A DNA stretch of 11,619 nt from an uncultured Myxococcales bacterium (GTDB lineage: Bacteria; Myxococcota_A; UBA9042), in assembly GCA_937915965.1 (NCBI GenBank), contig CALGHC010000449.1, positions 1 to 11,619 of the forward strand, written 5' to 3'. A program made the position numbers and the translations under genes. This document shows, piece after piece, positions 1-6,142 of this stretch (position 1 is the first letter of the stretch; every line of letters begins with the position of its first letter). The notes below the pieces were generated by a model, which had not been told where the DNA came from, did no database searches, and saw nothing but the letters and a program-made list of their open reading frames with translations.

Positions 1-945
1 CAGGCGAAGAACCTCCGCCAACAACGCCGGTGCGCTCTGCGCGACACGGTCGAGGTGGGCGGCCCGGGCGCGGGCAGCCTCGGCGGCTTCGGTGTTCTTC
101 CTGGCCACCCGCAGCACCGAAGCGCGCTGGCGAAGAGAGGCGACCGACCGCCTGGCCTCTGCCGGCGCGGCCAGGGCCTGGCGTCGATCGAGAGCGAAGC
201 GCCGACGCACGTCTCCGAGCGCCTCGCCCGAGCCACCGACAAGCAGGTCGGCGAGGGCTGCGTCCTTGTCCGCGATCGGAGCTTCGGCCAGCCAGGCCTT
301 CGCAAAGCTCTGCTGATCGTGGGGGCTGGACCTTGGGCTGGCCTCGGCCGACGCAGCGACGAGGTCGGCGTCGCACCTGAGAAACGCCGCCAGCGCGCGA
401 CAGGCGGGGTCATCGGCGCTCAGACCCGCCGGGACCGGCGGTTCGGACTCATCGTCGTCATCGTTATTGTTGTCATCGAAGCCCTCGAGGCCAGCCAGCC
501 AGCCGAGATAGAGCGGCCACAGCTCACCTGCGATGAGAGCCGCGTGCACGGCGGCCAGATCGCTCGCTTCGGCCGCGACCTCATCGTCATTGACCCACCC
601 GCCTTCGTCGCTCTCGAGCTGCCACGAGAGCAGCGTCTGGTCACCGCGTCGCGTGACGACCTGCAGGTCTTCGGCCAGATAGAGCGCCTCGGTCGCAGCG
701 TCGATGAGCGCCGCCGGCACCTTGATTGCCAGGCGCGCGAAGCCGGGCGCGCGGACGAGGAGGAGATCGAAGTGGCGCGCGAGCAGGTCATTCGCGCTGA
801 CCCGCAGCTCGCTCCAGTCGTAGGAGACGGCGAATCGCGCGGGCGAGACGCTGCCGTGCGACGAGACGGCCCTGACGCTGGCCTGTGCGGCCGAGTCGAG
901 GGGGCGGGTGAGCGCGAGGAACTCGTAGGCCTGATGGTAGCTCAT
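1..945 (-). CDS. Conserved protein of unknown function, partner of SWIM-SNF2 gene (3' end outside window)
   Basis: An open frame of 315 codons runs from an ATG at 945 to the left edge with no stop, so the C-terminus is missing. GGAGG (953-957) lies 7 nt before the ATG and fixes the start; GC3 is high throughout. The protein begins MSYHQAYEFLALTRPL. It has a conserved-looking N-terminal half (residues 1-150, including SYDWSEL and ELWPLYLGWL), a low-complexity acidic stretch (about 156-168, DDNNNDDDDESE), then EPPVPAGL and a helical Ala/Arg-rich second half that may be coiled coil (about 245-315). From memory it resembles a family of uncharacterised bacterial proteins starting M-x-YEFLAIDRPL and carrying an EPPVPPGL segment, often beside SWIM or SNF2 genes; I could not verify this by search. 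It is codirectional with and 200 bp downstream of the SNF2 gene, so cotranscription is plausible. No catalytic motif is visible and the function is unknown. Confidence 0.85.
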   Translation of the reverse strand, partial: MSYHQAYEFLALTRPLDSAAQASVRAVSSHGSVSPARFAVSYDWSELRVSANDLLARHFDLLLVRAPGFARLAIKVPAALIDAATEALYLAEDLQVVTRRGDQTLLSWQLESDEGGWVNDDEVAAEASDLAAVHAALIAGELWPLYLGWLAGLEGFDDNNNDDDDESEPPVPAGLSADDPACRALAAFLRCDADLVAASAEASPRSSPHDQQSFAKAWLAEAPIADKDAALADLLVGGSGEALGDVRRRFALDRRQALAAPAEARRSVASLRQRASVLRVARKNTEAAEAARARAAHLDRVAQSAPALLAEVLRL

Positions 946-952
946 GGCGATG

Positions 953-957
953 CCTCC
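953..957 (-). promoter_or_regulatory. Ribosome binding site GGAGG of the partner gene
   Basis: The minus strand reads GGAGG 7 nt before the ATG at 945. This is a near-consensus Shine-Dalgarno site and decides the start of the edge-truncated gene. Confidence 0.7.
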
Positions 958-1034
958 GTGACGCACGGCGAGGTGACGAGCATAGCCGCGACGGGAACGT
1001 GTTCAACCTCCGGCTACGCGCCATCGAGCACGGT

Positions 1035-1070
1035 CTGGTCGAGGTGCTGGTCGAGGTCCTGGTCGACCGC
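1035..1070. repeat. Imperfect 12-bp tandem repeat in the spacer between the SNF2 gene and its partner
   Basis: CTGGTCGAGGTG (1035-1046) is followed by CTGGTCGAGGTC (1047-1058) and by a third unit sharing CTGGTCGA (1059-1070). On the minus strand, in the frame of the upstream SNF2 gene, it reads as LDQ-type triplets beyond the stop codon. Confidence 0.75.
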
Positions 1071-1102
1071 ACGGTCGAGCTCGCGGCTTGCGCGGGGCGG
1101 TA

Positions 1103-1121
1103 CGGCGCCTTCGCGGCGCCG
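1103..1121 (-). other. Perfect 7-bp hairpin just after the SNF2 stop codon
   Basis: CGGCGCC (1103-1109) and GGCGCCG (1115-1121) flank a 5-nt loop, 24 nt beyond the SNF2 stop on the minus strand. No T-tract follows, so it is not a standard intrinsic terminator. It could be an RNA stabiliser, an attenuating structure, or a chance dyad in GC-rich DNA. Confidence 0.35.
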
Positions 1122-1145
1122 CGGCGGGTCACGCCGCCGTCGTCG

Positions 1146-4100
1146 CTACGTCCCCAAAACCAACCTGCGGGCATCGCCGAGCGCTTCATCTACCAGCGCG
1201 GCAGGCACCGCGTGGCCCCGCGACAGGCCGTCGGCGCGCAGCACGGCGGCGGCGTCCTCGGCGGTAGCGAAGCCCCCCGGCACCACCTCGCCGTAGAGCC
1301 AGGCGACCGCGCCATCCGGGGTGGGCATATCGCTCCGCCCCGCCCGGCGGGCGAGGGCCGCCAGCATCGCGTCGGCCAGCAGTCGCAGCGCTTCGGGGCC
1401 ACAGTCGCGGGCGATCAGCTCCTCGGCTGCGCCGAGCTTGCGGCGCGCTGCCGTCTCGAGCGGGTGGATCGCCGCAGGCGCCGCGGGCGCTGACAGCTCG
1501 CGCGCCTCGGCCAGGGGCGACGCCGCGCCGAAGCGAGCCAGGGCACGCACGGTCGGCTCGTCGAGGATCGCCACCGGCAGGAAGGTCGACAGCGACGCGC
1601 CGAGCTGCTCGTCGTCATCGCCGCTGTGCTGCACGACGGCGACCAGGCCTGCGCCGGTGACCATCACCCGCGCCAGACGCGAGCCGAGCGCCCGCTGCAG
1701 TTCGGCGATCACCGGGGCGAGCGACGCGTCGGCGTCGTCGGCCTCGGCCGCATCGTGGTCCTCGGCCGCCTCTTCGTCGCGGTCGATGGTCCCCGCGCTC
1801 GGTTCAACCGAGGCGTCGGCGCCGTCGACCAGCGCGCCTTCGTCGGTCCCGCCCGCCAGCGCGCCGTCGTCGGTCCCGTCCGCCGGCAGGCCGTCGCTTG
1901 GGGCGCCGTCGTCGATCTCGCTCGGGGCGTCGTCGTCTGCCACGCCCTCGCCGCCGCCCGCTGCCCGCCCTTCGAGGAGCTGCATCGCCACCTCGACCGA
2001 ACGCCGCGACAAGCCGACGGTGTCGGCGTCACTCTCGCCCGCGACGACCGCGCCGAAGAGCGCCCGCTTGCCGCCCATGATGCGCGAGACGTCCTGCTCG
2101 TAGCTGCCGGCGGCGATCAGCAGGAAGACCTGCACGGTGCGCCGCTGTCCCAGCCGGTGGACCCGCGCGATCCGCTGCTCAAGCACGGCCGGGTTCCACG
2201 GCAGGTCGAGGTTGATCAGCGCGCTCGCCGTCTGCAGATTGAGGCCGGTGCCGCCCGCATCCGTCGACAGGAAGACCTGCACGTCGGGCTCCTGCTCGAA
2301 GCGGTCGATGAGCGCGCCGCGTTGCTTCGTCGGGACACCGCCGTGCAGGCGCACCGTGCCGAGCCCGAGCCCGTGGGCGACCTCCTCGGCCATCGCCGTC
2401 ATGCGCTCCCACTGCGAGAAGACGACGACCTTCTCGCCCCCCTGGACGCAGACCTCGTCAAGCAACCCTTCGAGCTCGCTGAGCTTCGGCGAGCCGACCG
2501 TCTCTTTGTCGACCAGCCCCGCGGCGTTACAGGCCATGCGCGCGGTCTGCAGCAGCGCCATGATGCGGTTCTCCTCCCCGGGCGTCAGCGGTCGGCGCTG
2601 CGCCTTCGCTCGCTGGTAGAGGATGCCGACGCTCTGCAAGGCGCCGTCGTGGAACTCGCGCTGCCGGGGCGTCAGCGGCACGTCGCGGCGGTGGTGGACG
2701 CGCTCGGGCAGCTGGTCGGCGACGAGGCGCCGGTCGCGTCGCAGGACGGCCCCGCTCAGCCGGCGGCGCAGCTCGCTGAGGTTGCGGTAGCCGACGACCT
2801 TGCCGCTCGGGTCGGTGACGTGGAAGTCGATGAGGAAGCGCCACAGGGGACCGAGGAGTTGCGGGTCGACGACCTGCATGACGCTGTAGAGGTCCTCGAG
2901 GCGGTTCTCAAGCGGTGTGCCCGAGAGCACGAAGGCGTAGCGGGTGTGCAGCCGCTTCACCACCGCCGCCGTGCGCGTGCGCCAGTTCTTGATCCGCTGC
3001 GCTTCGTCAAGGACCAGCACGTCAGGGGCAAGCTCGCGTTGGATCACCTCGTGATCGCGCATCACCAGCTCGTAGTTGATCAGGGTGAACGGCGCGCGCT
3101 GCCGGTACTGGGCGAGCCGGGCGTTGGGGCCGCCGCCGACGATCTGGCTCGCGATGCCGCTGAACTTCTCGATCTCGCGCGCCCATTGCTGTTTGAGCGA
3201 GGCCGGACAGACGACCATCACCCGCTCGACCCCTTCGTGCTTCATCAGCCAGACCGCCGCGGCGATCGTCTGAAGCGTCTTGCCGAGCCCCATGTCGTCG
3301 GCGAGGAGGGCGCGACGATTTGCGGCGAGGAACGCGACGCCCTCGACCTGGTACGGGTAGAGGTGGGCGCGGATGCCAGGCAGCTGTCCCCCAGAGCGTC
3401 GGATCTCATCGTGAATCTCGCGTGCCCTCTCGCGATGGGCCGCGGTCGTGCCGATCCGCTCGGCGTGGCCGCGGGCGTCGGCGCCGATGTCGATGTCGAC
3501 CTGGCCCGCCGCGGCCTGGTCGAGGTGGCGCAGGGCGTCGGGCAGGGCGCCGCGCAGGACGCCGCGCTCGTCGAAATGATCGGCGAGGAAGGCGCGACAC
3601 CTGCCATCTGCGGCGGCGGGCACACGGACCCGCACCTGGGGCGCGTCGGCGACATCCCAGGCGAGGTAGACGACGGGCATCGGCGGACCACCGCGCGCCG
3701 CCTTGCCCTTGCCGCTGCGGCGGCGGGCGAGCTTGTGCAGGACCGCCTCGATGTGCTTGCAGGTGCCGAGCTGGTTGGTGCGGAAGTCCGGGCAGGTGCA
3801 AGTGTTGAGCCGATCCGTGCGCGAGCGGATCTGGACCGCGTAGCTGCGCGCGATGCCGCCGGTCGGCTTGATCGAGCGTGCCCGCCAGGTGCCGAAGTCT
3901 GGTTCGCCGTGCTGGTGCTCGACCACGACGCCCGTCTTGGCGGTGCGCACCCGCTCGGCGATCGCCTCCTCGGCGGCGTTCTGAACGAGGCGCAGGCCCT
4001 CGAGATCGTGGTCATGGGCCCAAGCGACGAGCGCCGCGACGGCGTGCTTGCAGACCGGCTCCCAATCGAAGGGGCAGTCGCAGGCGACGTCAAGCCAGCC

Positions 4101-4346
4101 GTCGGCCGCGGCCTCGATCTGGACCTGGTAGGGCAGGTCGGGGCGCGAGCCCTCGACGGCGGCAAACAGGTGTGTCCCATTGACGACGAGATCGGTGACG
4201 CGGTGCTCTTCGAAGTAGCGGATGCCGCGCTCGACGATGAGGTCGGTGGCGATCTCGCGTAGGCCGTCGGCGTCGAGGAGGAGGGGGGAGGGCGAGCCGG
4301 CGTCGGACGGATCGATGGCTGGGTCGGTCGAGGACGAGGTTGGCAT
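1146..4346 (-). CDS. SNF2-family helicase-like ATPase with two SWIM zinc fingers
   Basis: The protein has 1066 residues; ATG at 4346 is preceded by AGGAG (4352-4356). Two SWIM fingers (CxCx(n)CxH) lie at C89/C91/C99/H101 and C183/C185/C196/H198. The SNF2 ATPase core starts near residue 329 (LYPYQVEG). It has Walker A DMGLGKT (351-357, K356), a DEAQ motif II (447-450) and SGTPLEN motif III (475-481). The C-terminal helicase lobe spans about 638-745 and contains LHGG, STDAGGTGLNLQ and QRIARVHRLGQ (Q724, R728, R731). All ATPase motifs look intact. An Asp/Gly/Ala-rich linker with 9-residue repeats (about 797-875) leads to a roughly 190-residue C-terminal region that is not a standard SNF2 module. 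The family uses ATP-driven translocation on duplex DNA to remodel protein-DNA or RNA polymerase complexes; SWIM fingers bind DNA or protein. The specific role is unknown: repair, transcription recycling or anti-phage defence are all possible. The partner gene lies downstream. Confidence 0.95.
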   Translation of the reverse strand: MPTSSSTDPAIDPSDAGSPSPLLLDADGLREIATDLIVERGIRYFEEHRVTDLVVNGTHLFAAVEGSRPDLPYQVQIEAAADGWLDVACDCPFDWEPVCKHAVAALVAWAHDHDLEGLRLVQNAAEEAIAERVRTAKTGVVVEHQHGEPDFGTWRARSIKPTGGIARSYAVQIRSRTDRLNTCTCPDFRTNQLGTCKHIEAVLHKLARRRSGKGKAARGGPPMPVVYLAWDVADAPQVRVRVPAAADGRCRAFLADHFDERGVLRGALPDALRHLDQAAAGQVDIDIGADARGHAERIGTTAAHRERAREIHDEIRRSGGQLPGIRAHLYPYQVEGVAFLAANRRALLADDMGLGKTLQTIAAAVWLMKHEGVERVMVVCPASLKQQWAREIEKFSGIASQIVGGGPNARLAQYRQRAPFTLINYELVMRDHEVIQRELAPDVLVLDEAQRIKNWRTRTAAVVKRLHTRYAFVLSGTPLENRLEDLYSVMQVVDPQLLGPLWRFLIDFHVTDPSGKVVGYRNLSELRRRLSGAVLRRDRRLVADQLPERVHHRRDVPLTPRQREFHDGALQSVGILYQRAKAQRRPLTPGEENRIMALLQTARMACNAAGLVDKETVGSPKLSELEGLLDEVCVQGGEKVVVFSQWERMTAMAEEVAHGLGLGTVRLHGGVPTKQRGALIDRFEQEPDVQVFLSTDAGGTGLNLQTASALINLDLPWNPAVLEQRIARVHRLGQRRTVQVFLLIAAGSYEQDVSRIMGGKRALFGAVVAGESDADTVGLSRRSVEVAMQLLEGRAAGGGEGVADDDAPSEIDDGAPSDGLPADGTDDGALAGGTDEGALVDGADASVEPSAGTIDRDEEAAEDHDAAEADDADASLAPVIAELQRALGSRLARVMVTGAGLVAVVQHSGDDDEQLGASLSTFLPVAILDEPTVRALARFGAASPLAEARELSAPAAPAAIHPLETAARRKLGAAEELIARDCGPEALRLLADAMLAALARRAGRSDMPTPDGAVAWLYGEVVPGGFATAEDAAAVLRADGLSRGHAVPAALVDEALGDARRLVLGT
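1831..1884. repeat. 27-bp tandem duplication inside the SNF2 gene linker
   Basis: Two 27-bp units (1831-1857 and 1858-1884) differ at two positions. They encode adjacent 9-residue acidic units of the type GTDDGAL-A-G and GTDEGAL-V-D. The period is a multiple of three, so copy-number change alters linker length without a frameshift. Confidence 0.8.
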
Positions 4347-4383
4347 CGTGGCTCCTGGGGCCCGTTTCTGGTGGGTAGCTCGC

Positions 4384-4422
4384 GGCTTGTGGCTTGTGGC
4401 TTGTGGCTTGTGGCTTGTGGCT
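4384..4422. repeat. Heptamer tandem repeat (GGCTTGT)5 plus 4 nt, upstream of the SNF2 gene
   Basis: Five perfect copies of GGCTTGT (4384-4418) are followed by GGCT. The block ends 37 nt upstream of the SNF2 start codon, so it lies in the promoter or 5' leader. Slippage in 7-nt steps would change spacing in this control region rather than the reading frame. Confidence 0.95.
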
Positions 4423-4450
4423 CCGGCTCACAGCAGGGCGGGACGAGGTG

Positions 4451-4464
4451 GCGGTACTTACCGC
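4451..4464. promoter_or_regulatory. Possible operator: dyad GCGGTA-CT-TACCGC
   Basis: Perfect 6-bp arms around a 2-bp centre lie about 105 bp upstream of the SNF2 ATG. The symmetry fits a small dimeric regulator site. Only one copy was seen and there is no adjacent regulator gene, so this is tentative. Confidence 0.25.
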
Positions 4465-4500
4465 AGGAAGGGGAGGCCGGGAAAGGGGGGCGCTGCTCAT

Positions 4501-4653
4501 GAGCCGATGAATCCCGCTGGAGGCCGGCGGCGGGTCGTTCGAGGGGGCAGCACCGAGAGATCGCTGGCCTTCGCGCGGTCGACCACGCGCGACTGGTCGC
4601 CGCCTGGGGACCGGCTCGACTTCGTCGGCTTCCGGCCCGTGCTGCGGCCGTAG
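4501..4653 (+). pseudogene. 3' remnant of a formylglycine-generating-enzyme (FGE/SUMF1)-like gene
   Basis: The plus-strand frame ending at TAG 4651-4653 reads EPMNPAGG, then RRRVVRGGS, then about 20 residues to RDWSPPGDRLD and FVGFRPVLRP. This is the conserved end of FGE-sulfatase-domain proteins (NPxGP, then RVxRGGSW, an R-rich segment, then xxGFRxV). The usual Trp after RGGS is absent. The frame stays open upstream, but nothing before about 4500 resembles the rest of the domain: it runs into the heptamer repeat and the SNF2 leader. About 50 of the usual 200 or more domain residues remain, so this is a 5'-truncated fossil. Intact members oxidise a cysteine to formylglycine or act as C-type-lectin-like ligand domains. 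Family recognition is by eye from the motif. Confidence 0.65.
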
Positions 4654-4755
4654 AGCGGCGGCGACAACTGCGTCGACACCTAGCGCGCGGCGTTGTTGCA
4701 CCTCTCGGCCCGAGAGCAGATCTCCCCTCGAACCAGCTTGCTCTCAGGCGACCAC

Positions 4756-4905
4756 CTACACCGACTCTGGCCTTCCGCAACCCGTCATCCTGTTGAGCAC
4801 GCGATCCTGTTGAGCACGCGCACCGCGATCCTGGCTTCCTCATGTCTGCGCGTCCGGCTTCCTCGCGCGCAGGCTGTCGCCGACGATCCGCTTGTTCCGC
4901 GGCAT
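4756..4905 (-). pseudogene. Short frameshifted gene remnant with two readable lesions
   Basis: Starting at ATG 4905 the minus strand encodes MPRNKRIVGDSLRARKPDAQT and then hits TGA. Ignoring one base (A4842 on plus) restores the frame to T-EEARIAVRVLNR. Removing one copy of the 17-bp tandem duplication at 4787-4820 then continues it as M-TGCGRPESV to TAG at 4756-4758. The repaired product would be about 43 residues. The segment RKPDAQ-EEARIAV-VLN-M resembles short conserved hypothetical proteins I recall from other bacteria, but I cannot name the family. The lesion pattern, not homology, is the main argument that this was once coding. Confidence 0.5.
4787..4820. repeat. Perfect 17-bp tandem duplication
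   Basis: ATCCTGTTGAGCACGCG occurs at 4787-4803 and again immediately at 4804-4820. It lies inside the short minus-strand remnant and breaks its frame, since 17 is not a multiple of three. Confidence 0.95.
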
Positions 4906-4946
4906 CGCGTTCACGGTCGGAGTCTGCAGATGAGCCCCTCCCTCGC

Positions 4947-5363
4947 TCACCCGCCCGATCGCCCCCAATGCTCGGCGTAGAACGCGCACTCCCGCAGCTC
5001 CGCCCTGTCGCTGGCCCCCATGATGCACTTCGTGTCGTGCCGAGTCGCCTTGGCGATGCAGACGTCGGCGACCGCGGTCAGCAGGGTGTCGACCGCGCCG
5101 GGAAAGAGAAGCTCGGCGACGCCGGCGCCAAGCGCTGCGTTCTCGCCGCCCTGCACGACGACCACGTGTCGCGCTGCCCGCTTGCATTCTGCCTCGGTCG
5201 CTTCGGTGAAGTAGTCGACGACGCTGCAGCCGGACAGCGAACACAGCGCGAGCCCAGCGACCAGGCATTGCACGGCGAGGGACCGCGGAAGCGCGTGGCT
5301 GCGTGCGGTTGTCGGCGCGGCGGGCCGGCGGGCCGGCGCTTCTTGTGGCAGTCGCGAGTTCAC
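4947..5363 (-). CDS. Small Cys-containing lipoprotein of unknown function
   Basis: A GTG start at 5363 is chosen over an upstream ATG at 5579 because GGAGG (5371-5375) lies 7 nt before it. The longer frame would also put 72 extra residues before the signal peptide and fill the divergent promoter region. The product has 138 residues. After an Arg/Pro-rich n-region comes a hydrophobic segment (about 29-42) and lipobox L43-S-G-C46, so it should be lipidated and membrane anchored. Position +2 is Ser, which favours the outer membrane by the enterobacterial rule; that rule may not hold in this phylum. The mature part has four more cysteines (C60, C102, C113, C126), possibly two disulfides, and a hydrophobic central helix-like stretch (AELLFPGAVDTLLTAVADVC). 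No family is recognised. Confidence 0.8.
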   Translation of the reverse strand: MNSRLPQEAPARRPAAPTTARSHALPRSLAVQCLVAGLALCSLSGCSVVDYFTEATEAECKRAARHVVVVQGGENAALGAGVAELLFPGAVDTLLTAVADVCIAKATRHDTKCIMGASDRAELRECAFYAEHWGRSGG

Positions 5364-5370
5364 TGGCTTC

Positions 5371-5375
5371 CCTCC
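5371..5375 (-). promoter_or_regulatory. Ribosome binding site that fixes the lipoprotein GTG start
   Basis: GGAGG on the minus strand is 7 nt upstream of GTG 5363. It places the signal peptide correctly and argues against the upstream ATG at 5579. Confidence 0.75.
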
Positions 5376-5394
5376 AATGTGACGAGAAACCAAA

Positions 5395-5423
5395 CGGTTA
5401 GCACCGGAATCTGGCATCGTCAA
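5395..5423 (-). promoter_or_regulatory. Candidate sigma-70-type promoter of the lipoprotein gene
   Basis: The minus strand has TTGACG (5418-5423), a 17-nt spacer and TAACCG (5395-5400). The -35 matches 5 of 6 consensus bases; the -10 is weak. Predicted transcription would begin near 5388, leaving a leader of about 25 nt that contains the GGAGG site. Confidence 0.35.
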
Positions 5424-5563
5424 GCCGCGCCGCGGACTGCCTGAAGTTGCTGCCACGTCCGTGACGAAGGCCACCCCGCGGCCCGGATCGCCGCCGCCCC
5501 CCTGGACATCGCGACCAGGAACGCCCACAACTGTGCGCGCATAGTTCTCTCCAGAAGGCACCC

Positions 5564-6001
5564 ATGAACCAGCCACCACCCGCAGGCGACCCCGTCCCCG
5601 AGACCCTGGCCGAGTCGCTCCACCGGCTTCTGCCGTCCCTCGAGGGCAGGCTCACCACCGCCGTTCATCCGTTCCGCGAGGACAACCTGCATGGCGTCAC
5701 CAGCCACACCGGCCTCTCGGGACGGCTGCTCTATGGCGCTGACGCTGCGGGGATGCCGGACGGTCTGGTTCTGGCGGCCGTGCTGGCGCGCTCCACGGAA
5801 CAAGTCTACGTGCTCATGCGCGACGGCGAGCGTCGGTTCTATTGGATGGCGCGCATCATGAGCCCCTGGTCGGCGGGAGAGGGGCCGCGCGCACAGCGCC
5901 TGCTCGCGGACGCGCTCGCTCTGTGGGACGCGGGCGCAGCGGAGGTCTACGTCTCAGATGGCGTACCAGGGCCCTGGCCCACACGGCACGGACGCTGGTA
6001 G
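5564..6001 (+). CDS. Protein of unknown function, 145 residues
   Basis: ATG at 5564 follows AGAAGG (5553-5558) with 5-nt spacing. GC3 is high and the frame is uninterrupted to TAG at 5999-6001. The product looks soluble: no signal peptide or membrane segment and no cysteine. The N-terminal part (about 10-30) looks helical. A middle region with hydrophobic strands (GLVLAAVLAR, QVYVLMRDGERRFYWMARI, residues about 67-105) precedes a helix (RAQRLLADALALWDAG) and a final strand AEVYVSDG. No known domain or catalytic motif is recognised. It is divergent from the lipoprotein gene, with 200 bp between the two starts. Its last codons overlap, on the other strand, the frame of a MopE-motif remnant, so its C-terminus may have been reshaped by a rearrangement there. 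Confidence 0.7.
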   Translation: MNQPPPAGDPVPETLAESLHRLLPSLEGRLTTAVHPFREDNLHGVTSHTGLSGRLLYGADAAGMPDGLVLAAVLARSTEQVYVLMRDGERRFYWMARIMSPWSAGEGPRAQRLLADALALWDAGAAEVYVSDGVPGPWPTRHGRW

Positions 6002-6031
6002 CCCAGGCCTCGCCGCGGCACGGGCGCTCCA

Positions 6032-6085
6032 GCAGCCCTCGTCGGTGACCGAATCGCAGCCGTCATCGACCCCGTCGCACAGCTC
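6032..6085 (-). pseudogene. Remnant of a MopE-type Cys-rich metal-binding repeat protein
   Basis: On the minus strand, 18 codons read ELCDGVDDGCDSVTDEGC. This agrees closely with the ELCNGVDDDCDGxxDEGC motif common in secreted or surface proteins of Myxococcota (MopE copper-binding repeat type). The frame continues WSARAAARPGLP to a stop at 5954-5956 inside the opposite-strand gene. It has no start codon and no second motif nearby. Upstream it soon runs into the phosphatidyltransferase gene in another frame. Only a single orphan repeat survives, so it is called a gene fossil. Confidence 0.6.
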
Positions 6086-6142
6086 GACAGACCGTACTCG
6101 GTGGGGCTGCCCAGGTGATAGTTGACGCTCGCTCGCTGTCGC

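Larger units (their letters stand above)
4347..4946. other. 600-bp spacer with gene debris and repeats, no intact gene
   Basis: Between the SNF2 start and the lipoprotein stop no complete gene is evident on either strand. From left to right it holds the SNF2 ribosome binding site, a heptamer tandem repeat (4384-4422), a 14-bp dyad (4451-4464), a 3' remnant of a formylglycine-generating-enzyme-like gene on plus (about 4501-4653), a small palindrome CTCTCG-GCC-CGAGAG (4702-4716), and a frameshifted short gene on minus (4756-4905). The SNF2 promoter must lie here, but no clear sigma-70 pair was found. Confidence 0.7.

Noticed and set aside
1103..1121. Intrinsic terminator of the SNF2 gene
   Set aside because: The stem is good but no T-tract follows on the minus strand, so it is reported only as a hairpin.
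55..1296. 413-codon open frame on plus
   Set aside because: It is antisense to the partner gene and the SNF2 3' end, Arg-rich and low in complexity. The minus-strand frame has the ribosome site and coherent protein sequence.
1626..4262. 878-codon open frame on plus
   Set aside because: It lies entirely opposite the SNF2 gene, whose motifs are unmistakable. Long antisense frames are expected at this GC3, and the translation has no domain.
4384..4422. CRISPR-like array
   Set aside because: The units are 7 bp and directly adjacent with no spacers, so this is a simple tandem repeat.
3245..4843. 532-codon minus-strand frame crossing the heptamer repeat
   Set aside because: Ser/Arg/Pro-rich shadow of the SNF2 gene in another frame; the SHKPQAT repeats come only from the heptamer DNA.
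6002..6142. Bidirectional terminator between convergent genes
   Set aside because: No stable hairpin with flanking A/T tracts was found; the stretch is better explained by the MopE-motif remnant.
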